6,012 nt of DNA, taken from contig JAFZKM010000154.1 in the NCBI GenBank assembly GCA_017553665.1, positions 1 to 6,012 on the forward strand. The letters are read 5' to 3'. The notes below the pieces were generated by a model, which did not search any database, was not told the origin of the DNA, and saw only the letters and a list, made by a program, of their open reading frames with translations. This document shows, piece after piece, positions 1 through 6,012 of the stretch. Numbering within the stretch: position 1 is the stretch's first letter; every line of letters starts with the position of its first letter. The DNA is from Lachnospiraceae bacterium. Its GTDB lineage: Bacteria > Bacillota_A > Clostridia > Lachnospirales > Lachnospiraceae. Made by a program: the position numbers and the translations under genes.

Positions 1-1688
1 AGAGTTCATGGCAAAGAGATATTTACGCTGAATTGCTGAATAATCTTCACAAAGATGATTATTCTCCTGCAGTTGTATGTTTCGATATTCTGTTTACCGG
101 AGAAAAGGATGCCGAGAAGGATAAGTATTTTGCCGATACATGCGCTAAATACGGCGATACTATACAGGGTGTTTATTTTAATTACGGAATAAGACAGGTT
201 TACGAAGAAGATAACATTCATTATTACAATGAAAGTTATATAAAGAAAATTGATGGGCCTTATGCTGATCTTGCTGCTGTAACAAAACAGGCATGTACGA
301 ATAATGATATAAGTGATGACGGTTATGCGAGAACGATCTTTGTAGACCGTATGAGTGAAGATCCGGTGGATTCGCTTGCATTGGCCGCATATAAAGCTTA
401 TCTGGAGTATAATGGCGACACTTATGTTCCGCATGAATATATAGCAGACCGGAAGCAGAATACGATATATTTTACCTACTCGACAGAACTGCACAAGAAT
501 TCTAAGCCTTTTGATTACGTGCCTTTTTATAAAGCACTAAATGATGAAAGCTTTGCAGAAGATCATGAGGGCTGGATAGTATTTGTCGGTGCTTATGACG
601 TCGCGATGTCCGACGATTTCTTCACTCCCACGGGTAAGGATAAAATGTACGGAGTAGATATCCATGCGAATACCTGTGAGGCTATCGCCCAGGGAAAACT
701 GCAGATACCCGCGAACAGGACAACGGTCGCGATAGTGTACAGCATTTTGAGTGTACTGCTTGTATTCTTCGTTTATCTGTCAGTATTGCCCATCGCGGTC
801 TCTGTTTCTATTGGAGCTATCGGTCTTGATTTTCTGGCAAACTGGATAGCAAGGAAAAACGGCGTATATCTGCCGATAGTTTACTTCCTTGTTCCCGCCT
901 TCATTGTCCTCGTTACAGCGATCGTGCTGCATTACCTTAGCGCGCGTGCCGAGAAGGCGAAGATCAACAACGCGTTTAAGATGTACGTTGCGCCCGAAGT
1001 CGTTGACGAAATGGCGGGCAGCGGAACATATGAATTGAAGCTCGGAGGCCAGACGAAGGATATCGCGGTACTGTTCATTGATATCCGAGGCTTCACAACG
1101 ATGTCCGAAGGTCTGGATCCCGAGGAAGTCGTAAGCATTCTGAACGAGTACTTCGGCCTCGTTACCGACGCTATCTTCAAGAACAAGGGAACGCTCGACA
1201 AGTTCATCGGCGACGCGGCGATGGCCGTATTCAACTCGCCGAACGACCTGGACGATTACGTTTACAGAGCGGTACACACCGCATGGGATATAGCGCTCGG
1301 CTCGCAGGAGCTGGCGCAGAAGCTGCTTGATACGCACGGCAGAACGATAAATTACGGTATCGGCGTTAACTGCGGACCTGCCACAATAGGCAACATCGGT
1401 TCCGAATTCCGTATGGATTTCACAGCGATCGGCGATACTGTCAATACCTCGGCCCGTCTCGAGGCGAACGCGAAGGCGGGACAGATCCTCATTTCCCAGG
1501 CTGTTTACGACAGGATCAAGGAATGGATCGAGACGGAGGAGATCGGTACGATCCCTCTGAAAGGTAAGTCAAACGAGATCTTTGTTTATAATGTTGTGAA
1601 GGTTATCGATAAGCCCGGCTATATCGAGAGCAGGAGCGAATCGGGAAAGAAAAACAAAAGGAACAGGGTAAGCCATGGACAGATTTGA
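1..1688 (+). CDS. CHASE2-domain class III (IIIb-type) adenylate cyclase, 5' partial
   Basis: Membrane receptor that probably converts ATP to cAMP. Residues are numbered from the first complete codon at base 3 (561 visible). Residues 1-240 match CHASE2, an extracytoplasmic sensor: an IYAELLNNL helix, then AVVCFDILFTG. This motif begins before the TTG at base 33 and the frame is open to the window edge, so the true start and first membrane helix lie upstream. Three membrane helices follow, at about 242-263, 264-283 and 290-312, the usual CHASE2 layout. A linker (MYVAPEVVDEM) leads into the cyclase domain, about 350-540. Metal ligands are D360 (FIDIRGF) and D404 (FIGDAAMAVF). The substrate pair is K400 and T474, and the transition-state residues are N481 and R485 (VNTSAR). 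All catalytic positions are present, so it should be an active homodimer. Lys/Thr indicates class IIIb, making adenylate more likely than guanylate cyclase. The tail is basic. It overlaps the next gene by 14 bases. The sensor half is AT-rich and the catalytic half GC-rich. The ligand is unknown. Confidence 0.93.
   Translation, partial: SSWQRDIYAELLNNLHKDDYSPAVVCFDILFTGEKDAEKDKYFADTCAKYGDTIQGVYFNYGIRQVYEEDNIHYYNESYIKKIDGPYADLAAVTKQACTNNDISDDGYARTIFVDRMSEDPVDSLALAAYKAYLEYNGDTYVPHEYIADRKQNTIYFTYSTELHKNSKPFDYVPFYKALNDESFAEDHEGWIVFVGAYDVAMSDDFFTPTGKDKMYGVDIHANTCEAIAQGKLQIPANRTTVAIVYSILSVLLVFFVYLSVLPIAVSVSIGAIGLDFLANWIARKNGVYLPIVYFLVPAFIVLVTAIVLHYLSARAEKAKINNAFKMYVAPEVVDEMAGSGTYELKLGGQTKDIAVLFIDIRGFTTMSEGLDPEEVVSILNEYFGLVTDAIFKNKGTLDKFIGDAAMAVFNSPNDLDDYVYRAVHTAWDIALGSQELAQKLLDTHGRTINYGIGVNCGPATIGNIGSEFRMDFTAIGDTVNTSARLEANAKAGQILISQAVYDRIKEWIETEEIGTIPLKGKSNEIFVYNVVKVIDKPGYIESRSESGKKNKRNRVSHGQI
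1657..1668 (+). promoter_or_regulatory. Probable weak ribosome binding site of the TIM-GAF-HD-GYP gene
   Basis: Inside the end of the cyclase gene, AAAGGAA at 1657-1663 lies about 11 bases before the ATG at 1675, and AGGG at 1665-1668 lies six bases before it. Neither is a full AGGAGG. With the 14-base gene overlap, this suggests the second gene is translated largely by coupling to the cyclase. Which purine run is used cannot be decided by eye. Confidence 0.4.
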
Positions 1689-3996
1689 TTTAGACGATTA
1701 CATTTCAGCACAGTACGGAACACCGAAGCTTCATATCATCCCCAACTACAAAGAGGCGCAGAAGTGGTGCGATCTCGCGAAAGAGCTGGACGCCGCGTTC
1801 GAGTACAATGAGTTCTTCATTCCTTCGAACGTTGACAATGAGGAACTCTGCAGAAAGATCATCGACACCTATAAGTCGCTCGACCGCGACCGCAGCATGG
1901 ATACGCTGCACGGCGCTTTCCTCGATATCGTAGTGAACAGCACGGACGATTTCGTGCGCAACAATTCGAGGATGAGATGCCGCCAGAGCATGAAGATAGC
2001 CGAGGAACTCGGATGCCGCGCGGTCATTTTCCACACGAATTACATTACCGGATTCAAGTCATATTCCTACCGCGAGAAATGGGTCATCGACAACGCGGAA
2101 TTCTACCGCGAGCTGCTCGATGAGTTCCCGAACCAGTGCATTTTCATAGAGAACATGTTCGATGATTCGCCCGAGCTTTTAAAGAAGCTCGCAGTAGAGA
2201 TGAGAGCGGAAGAGCGTTTCGGCGTCTGCTTCGATATCGCGCACGCATTCCTTTGGGATTTCCCGCTTGAGGCGTGGATCGAGGAGCTCGGTCCGTTCAT
2301 CCGCCACGTTCACGCGAACGATAACTTCAAGGACGAGGATTCCCATCTGCCGATCGGCGACGGAAGACTGCCCTGGCTGCTCATCAACAGCGGCATTTTC
2401 AAGCGCAACCGCTGCTCGTTCCTGATCGAGGTAAACGGCATTGACAATGTCCGCAAGTCTTACGATTATCTGACCAAGAACCACCTGTATTTCTTCGACA
2501 GAAGACGCAGGACCAGGCTCGCGATCACGAACGACCTGAAGCGCGTTCTCGACATCGGTATCGCGCTTACGGCCGAGAGAGATCATTTTAAGCTGTTCGA
2601 CCTGATCGTCAGCGAGGCTATGTCGCTGACACGCTGCGAGGCCGGCACGCTCTACATCCTTCAGGATGACAAACTCTATTTCAAGATCCTGCGCAATGAC
2701 CGAATGAACGTTTATGAGGGCAGGAACGGCGAGCCGATCACCATGCAGCCCGTGGCGCTCGATGAGAAGTATGTCTGCGCTTACTGCGCGATCAATAAGA
2801 AATCCGTCAATATCGAGGACGTTTACGCCGACGATAATTTCGACTGGAAGGGTCCGCGCGAGTATGACAGGGTTACCGGCTACGAGACGCGCTCGATGCT
2901 CGTTATCCCGCTCGTTAACCATGACGATGAGCTGATCGGCGTACTCCAGCTGATGAACGCGCACGATGACGACAACAATATCTGCGGCTTCGGCACCGAC
3001 CAGGAATACGTTACATATTCGCTCGCTTCGCAGGCGGCAATTTCCCTTTCGAACATGATCATGCTGAAGGAACTGAAGGACCAGATGTATTCCTTCGTTT
3101 CGTCATTCGCGACCGTAATCGATGCCAGAACGCCTTACAACGCGAAGCACACCTACAATGTGGCGAAATACTGCACCACATTCGTTGACTACCTTAATAA
3201 GCTTAATAAGCTCGGAAAGAGCCCCTATTGCTTCGATGAGGAGATGAGAGAGCAGCTCATGCTCGCCGCCATGCTCCACGATGTCGGCAAGGTCGTTATC
3301 CCTCTGGAGGTAATGAATAAATCCGACCGTCTGTCATCGATGCTTCCCGTAATGCGCATGCGCTGGAAATATATTAAGCTCATCATTGAGAATAAGCATC
3401 TTTCCGGCGAAATGAATGACGCGGATTACGAAAAATCTCTCGAAGAGCTAAACAATAGCATTGATTTTGTCGAAAAATCTAACGTAGTACCTTTCCTCGA
3501 TGACGAAGCATTCGCGAAGATCGATTCGCTCGAGAGTCTCGTATATACGGGACCGGGCGATGAGAAGGTCGAATTCATCACCGAAGAGGAGCGCGAGGAG
3601 CTGAAGATCCGCAAGGGTACGCTTACAGCGGCCGAGCGCGCGAAGATCGAAGAGCACGTTGTATTTACCGACAAGATCCTTTCGAAGATCCAGTTCGGTT
3701 CGAAGTACGACAAAGTCCGCTTCATTGCCGGTGCTCATCACGAATTTATCAACGGATCGGGTTATCCGAACAAGCTCAGCGGAGACGAGATCCCGCTTGA
3801 AGTCAGGATCCTTACGATCATGGATGTATTCGATTCATTGTCATCATCCGACAGACCTTACCGTAAGCAGAGCTCGCTCGCCGAGACGTTCGAGATCCTC
3901 CGCGCGATGGCGAAGGAAGGCAAGCTCGACATCGGTCTCGTAGAGATCGCGAGAGACTGCTTCGTACCTCCGGAGGAGGATGACAAAAAAGAGTGA
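1675..3996 (+). CDS. TIM-barrel (AP endonuclease 2/xylose isomerase-like) - GAF - HD-GYP fusion protein
   Basis: Cytosolic protein of 773 residues with no signal peptide or membrane helix. Residues about 17-266 form an AP_endonuc_2/xylose-isomerase-like barrel. The nine positions that bind three zinc ions in endonuclease IV can all be assigned: H79, H120, E159, D187, H190, H213, D222, H224, E252 (FDIAHA, HVHAND and DSHLPIGDG are typical). The natural substrate is unknown; sugar isomerase/epimerase or phosphoesterase chemistry are both possible. Residues about 290-462 are a GAF domain with the TGYETRSMLVIPL core of cyclic-nucleotide-type GAFs and a partial NKFDE signature (N428, F439, E444). 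Residues about 466-765 are an HD-GYP domain, a family that hydrolyses c-di-GMP: H492, H535-D536, K539, H661, H688-H689, G696-Y697-P698 and D717 are present. About 95 extra residues sit between NK549 and L650, and N693 replaces the usual Asp of the GYP motif. The ATG at 1675 leaves a short leader before the barrel. It ends in tandem stops TGA TAA. Confidence 0.93.
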   Translation: MDRFDLDDYISAQYGTPKLHIIPNYKEAQKWCDLAKELDAAFEYNEFFIPSNVDNEELCRKIIDTYKSLDRDRSMDTLHGAFLDIVVNSTDDFVRNNSRMRCRQSMKIAEELGCRAVIFHTNYITGFKSYSYREKWVIDNAEFYRELLDEFPNQCIFIENMFDDSPELLKKLAVEMRAEERFGVCFDIAHAFLWDFPLEAWIEELGPFIRHVHANDNFKDEDSHLPIGDGRLPWLLINSGIFKRNRCSFLIEVNGIDNVRKSYDYLTKNHLYFFDRRRRTRLAITNDLKRVLDIGIALTAERDHFKLFDLIVSEAMSLTRCEAGTLYILQDDKLYFKILRNDRMNVYEGRNGEPITMQPVALDEKYVCAYCAINKKSVNIEDVYADDNFDWKGPREYDRVTGYETRSMLVIPLVNHDDELIGVLQLMNAHDDDNNICGFGTDQEYVTYSLASQAAISLSNMIMLKELKDQMYSFVSSFATVIDARTPYNAKHTYNVAKYCTTFVDYLNKLNKLGKSPYCFDEEMREQLMLAAMLHDVGKVVIPLEVMNKSDRLSSMLPVMRMRWKYIKLIIENKHLSGEMNDADYEKSLEELNNSIDFVEKSNVVPFLDDEAFAKIDSLESLVYTGPGDEKVEFITEEEREELKIRKGTLTAAERAKIEEHVVFTDKILSKIQFGSKYDKVRFIAGAHHEFINGSGYPNKLSGDEIPLEVRILTIMDVFDSLSSSDRPYRKQSSLAETFEILRAMAKEGKLDIGLVEIARDCFVPPEEDDKKE
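3331..3612 (+). other. Insertion of about 95 residues within the HD-GYP domain
   Basis: In an ordinary HD-GYP domain the HD helix (LHDVGK...NK) is followed within a few residues by a KLT-type turn and the helix carrying the next metal histidine. Here the NK at residues 548-549 is separated from the corresponding LTAAERAKIEEH (H661) by roughly 100 residues. The inserted part, about residues 553-646, is charged and probably helical, starting with an Arg/Met/Trp-rich helix, then an acidic Glu/Asp-rich stretch and a region ending in IRKG. The reading frame and composition match the surrounding gene, so this is a domain variant and not a damaged copy. From memory, some other HD-GYP proteins carry a similar insert; I could not verify that here. 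Confidence 0.75.
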
Positions 3997-4010
3997 TAAG
4001 CAGGCAGTTT

Positions 4011-4015
4011 GGAGG
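4011..4015 (+). promoter_or_regulatory. Strong ribosome binding site GGAGG of the FecR-domain gene
   Basis: GGAGG lies five bases before the ATG at 4021, in the 24-base gap after the tandem stops of the preceding gene. It is a near-consensus Shine-Dalgarno at suitable spacing and fixes the start of the third gene. It is much stronger than the signal before gene 2, so the surface protein may be made in larger amounts than the HD-GYP protein from the same message. Confidence 0.85.
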
Positions 4016-4020
4016 CATTT

Positions 4021-6012
4021 ATGAGTAAGAAGACAGCTTATATCGGCGGCGGAATCCTGGCCGGAGTGATACTTATCGCGCTGGTTGTAGTGATCGTGCT
4101 GCGCGGACGCTCAAATGAGCTCGCAGCCAGACAGATCACCGTATTCGATGTTTTTGGCGAGGCGCAGCTCAACCGCGGCAATAAGGAAATGAACGTCACC
4201 AAAGACATGAAGCTGAAATCGGGAGACGACATCTCTGTGGCTGACGCGAGTGATGCCTTTGTCAGACTGTGCCTTGACGATGACAAATTCGTTTACGCGC
4301 AGGCAGGAACGGAATTCTCGATCGAGGCGTCCGGTACGGCGCAGAAGAGCAAGAGCGTCATCCACCTGATATCGGGCGGCGACATTCTCTGCGAAGTACA
4401 GAATAAGCTGAACGACGATTCTTCTTTCACCATTCAGGCTCCGAACACGACCATGGCTATCCGCGGAACCATTGTAGGCTTAAGCTGCAATGAAGCCAAG
4501 GATAAGAACGGCGAGATCGTTTATACCTCGGAAGCTCTCTGCCTTGAGGGCGATGCCGTTATAGCTATCATGACTTCTGAGGGCCCTGTTTACGCAGTGG
4601 CTCCGGCAGGAGAGGGACTCTCACTTTCCGGCCCCGCGATGATCATGGAGGTCAATGAAGAGATAGACCAGTCAAAACTTGTATCGCTCGATGAGGCTGT
4701 GGATACGCTGAAAGAGCTGGGTTTTGATGCTTCTACAGATGTAGACTATTCACATTTTTATGATTTCATGCAGGAACTGGGCGATAAGCTCGGTGATCTG
4801 AGTGACAGATTCAAGAAGACTGCAGGCAGCAACGAGCCTTCTCCTACGCCGTCACCTTCGCCTTCACCTTCACCTACGCCCACACCGACGCCTACAGCGA
4901 CTCTCGTACCTACGGAAGAGCCTACGGCTACACCGGAGCCTACACCTACGGATGAACCCACTGCTACGCCCACACCGGCGCCTACAGCGACTCCTGTACC
5001 TACAGAGGCACCTACGGCTACACCTGTGCCCACAGAGGCACCTACGGCAACGCCTGTACCTCCTTCGCCTACACCTACCACGGCGCCCACTCCGACACCC
5101 ATGCCGAGCCCGACGCCTACACCTACGCCGAGTCCGACTCCCACACCGAGTCCTTCACCGACGCCTACACCTACACCTACGCCGACTCCCACACCCGAGC
5201 TGACGCCCGAGATAACACCCGAACCCACAGCGACTGCAACCCCGACTCCTTCGGCGAGCCCTACTCCCGAGGCAGCGGTTACTTTCAATGTGCATTATTC
5301 AGACAGCAGCTTAGGCCAGAGCATAAACAATCTCTTCCTCGGCAAGACCGGCGTTTCAGGCCAGCATTGGAAGACTACAGAGAATACAGTATCATTCACG
5401 CTGACGGGCGATCATCCGATATCGCTGCCCGGAACTATTGCGTCAAGCGCAACCGCAGATGCCGGCCAGGCGAAGCGTGTATCGTGGATGTGCAACGGCA
5501 ACAGCATTACCGAGATCAATACGGTGGATTACCAAAACGGGGCTGCTTTAGATGTAACGGTATCGATCGTGTCGTATCAGATAGTGCTGAACTACACGAA
5601 GCCTACAGACAATGCATATATTGACAAAACGAATGTAATCATTGAATATACAGGGCCGATGACACTGCAGTATGATTATTCTACTGCTGCGGATGCGCTT
5701 CAAGTAGCTGACAGATTCTATTATATTGACGGATGGCATCTTGACGGTTCAAGTACGCCTCTGTACTCCGTTGATGATTCGATACTTACGAATGTCAACG
5801 GTGATAATATGGTAAATTTGTATCCTAACTGGAGAATTGCGCTCAGTTTCTTTGAGCCATATTCATTAAAGGGTGATCCGATAAATATCTCAAATGGTTG
5901 TGCAGGAAGCTTTACTATAAGAGAGAATTGTTCATACGGTTCAGGTGATGCGACAGCTTACGTTGGGATTATGAAAGACGCAAGCAGCTCTGCCCTTGTC
6001 CTGCCGTTATGG
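4021..6012 (+). CDS. Membrane-anchored FecR-domain surface protein with Pro/Thr stalk and InlB-like C-terminal region, 3' partial
   Basis: My translation from 4021 is open for 664 codons to the window end, so the C-terminus is missing. MSKK and one hydrophobic helix at about 7-27 suggest a signal anchor, with the rest outside the cell. Residues about 38-155 resemble a FecR domain: [10 protein letters not shown], a central LKSGDDI strand, [11 protein letters not shown], and the hallmark ending [15 protein letters not shown]. Residues about 220-270 are probably helical. Residues 273-416 are a Pro/Thr/Ser stalk. Residues 419 onward are beta-rich, and about 515-606 resemble a Listeria-Bacteroides (InlB B) repeat ending [10 protein letters not shown]...VNLYPNW. 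Classical FecR is an iron-citrate sigma regulator, but neither a sigma factor nor a TonB receptor is nearby, so iron sensing is not supported. More likely it is a surface adhesin or a partner of the CHASE2 sensor. Whether a sortase or other wall-anchoring signal follows cannot be seen. The last 350 bases are AT-richer than the stalk and FecR part. Confidence 0.9.
   Translation, partial: MSKKTAYIGGGILAGVILIALVVVIVLRGRSNELAARQITVFDVFGEAQLNRGNKEMNVTKDMKLKSGDDISVADASDAFVRLCLDDDKFVYAQAGTEFSIEASGTAQKSKSVIHLISGGDILCEVQNKLNDDSSFTIQAPNTTMAIRGTIVGLSCNEAKDKNGEIVYTSEALCLEGDAVIAIMTSEGPVYAVAPAGEGLSLSGPAMIMEVNEEIDQSKLVSLDEAVDTLKELGFDASTDVDYSHFYDFMQELGDKLGDLSDRFKKTAGSNEPSPTPSPSPSPSPTPTPTPTATLVPTEEPTATPEPTPTDEPTATPTPAPTATPVPTEAPTATPVPTEAPTATPVPPSPTPTTAPTPTPMPSPTPTPTPSPTPTPSPSPTPTPTPTPTPTPELTPEITPEPTATATPTPSASPTPEAAVTFNVHYSDSSLGQSINNLFLGKTGVSGQHWKTTENTVSFTLTGDHPISLPGTIASSATADAGQAKRVSWMCNGNSITEINTVDYQNGAALDVTVSIVSYQIVLNYTKPTDNAYIDKTNVIIEYTGPMTLQYDYSTAADALQVADRFYYIDGWHLDGSSTPLYSVDDSILTNVNGDNMVNLYPNWRIALSFFEPYSLKGDPINISNGCAGSFTIRENCSYGSGDATAYVGIMKDASSSALVLPLW
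4837..5268 (+). repeat. Low-complexity Pro/Thr/Ser-rich stalk coding region
   Basis: This in-frame stretch encodes residues 273-416 of the surface protein, almost entirely alternating Pro with Thr, Ser or Ala, plus scattered Glu and Val. The coding strand is strongly C-rich and G-poor, with short CCTACA/CCGACG-type units. Such segments form extended, often glycosylated stalks that lift a domain away from the membrane or through the cell wall. It separates the membrane-proximal FecR part from the outer beta-rich part. Confidence 0.92.
4978..5067 (+). repeat. Three tandem 30-base units encoding [10 protein letters not shown]
   Basis: Copies at 4978-5007, 5008-5037 and 5038-5067 encode [20 protein letters not shown] and [10 protein letters not shown]. 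The first two units encode identical peptides but differ at six of 30 bases, all third-codon positions. The third diverges at its last two residues. Weaker relatives occur upstream, for example [10 protein letters not shown] at 4888-4917 and [10 protein letters not shown] at 4918-4947. This looks like an older internal duplication within the stalk, not a fresh slippage expansion. Confidence 0.85.

Noticed and set aside
33..35. TTG at base 33 as the start of the cyclase gene
   Set aside because: The frame is open to the window edge and the upstream codons (SSWQRDIYAE) belong to the conserved CHASE2 start region, so the gene begins outside the window.
780..1337. Minus-strand open frame opposite the cyclase domain
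   Set aside because: The plus strand carries every class III cyclase motif here; the antisense protein has no recognisable motif and reflects codon bias.
1675..2475. Calling the N-terminal barrel a true endonuclease IV DNA-repair enzyme (nfo)
   Set aside because: Nine ligand positions can be placed, and H79-G-A-F-L resembles the H-x-x-Y-L of Nfo, but the wider xylose-isomerase-like superfamily shares many of these residues and the context is signalling, not repair. The substrate is left open.
2179..2964. 261-codon minus-strand frame opposite the barrel and GAF regions
   Set aside because: Long antisense frames are expected opposite GC-rich codons of this style; the plus strand has nine metal ligands and the GAF core in frame.
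3997..4020. Terminator between genes 2 and 3
   Set aside because: Only 24 bases, no inverted repeat followed by a T run; it holds the second tandem stop and the ribosome binding site.
4978..5067. CRISPR-like array from 30-base repeats
   Set aside because: Units are directly adjacent without spacers, are in frame with a decapeptide and differ only at wobble positions in the first two copies.
4802..5203. Plus-strand Arg/Leu/His-rich frame inside the stalk
   Set aside because: Frame-shifted reading of the same low-complexity DNA; the surface-protein frame is continuous from 4021 to the window end.
4758..5288. Minus-strand Gly/Val-repeat reading frame
   Set aside because: It is the complement of the Pro/Thr stalk codons: Thr-Pro repeats read backwards give Gly-Val runs. 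It has no domain or independent start signal, and the plus-strand gene explains the region.
5367..5624. 85-codon plus-strand frame near the 3' end
   Set aside because: It lies inside the continuous surface-protein frame and has no ribosome binding site or recognisable domain.

Overview
The window holds three consecutive plus-strand genes that look like one operon. The first and last run off the window edges. The coding is essentially gapless: gene 1 overlaps gene 2 by 14 bases and 24 bases separate genes 2 and 3. No stretch over 300 bases lacks a gene, and I see no RNA gene, insertion sequence, CRISPR array, terminator or promoter. The operon's promoter must lie upstream.

Layout. (1) Bases 1-1688: 5'-truncated receptor-type adenylate cyclase, with an extracytoplasmic CHASE2 sensor, three membrane helices and a class III cyclase domain carrying the Lys/Thr pair of class IIIb enzymes. 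(2) Bases 1675-3996: a 773-residue cytosolic protein joining three domains. These are a xylose-isomerase/endonuclease-IV-like TIM barrel with a full set of nine metal-ligand positions, a GAF domain resembling cyclic-nucleotide-binding GAFs, and an HD-GYP phosphodiesterase domain carrying an insertion of about 95 residues. (3) Bases 4021-6012: a 3'-truncated membrane-anchored surface protein, with one N-terminal membrane helix, a FecR domain, a Pro/Thr-rich stalk of about 144 residues and a beta-rich outer part with a Listeria-Bacteroides (InlB B)-like unit.

Organism. The strong GGAGG ribosome binding site, the [14 protein letters not shown] surface linker and the InlB-like repeat suggest a Gram-positive anaerobe of the Clostridia, perhaps Lachnospiraceae or a relative. 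This is an impression from style, not a database match. Base composition shifts along the window: the CHASE2 half of gene 1 and the last few hundred bases are AT-rich, and the enzymatic core between them is clearly GC-richer.

How the genes may work together (inference). The CHASE2 cyclase senses something outside the membrane and makes cAMP. The GAF domain of the neighbouring protein may bind that cAMP and control an HD-GYP output, normally c-di-GMP hydrolysis, together with the unexplained TIM-barrel activity. The FecR/stalk protein may be the outer ligand, scaffold or structural target. The most notable item is the fusion of a metal-complete endonuclease-IV-like barrel to GAF-HD-GYP, co-transcribed with a cyclase.
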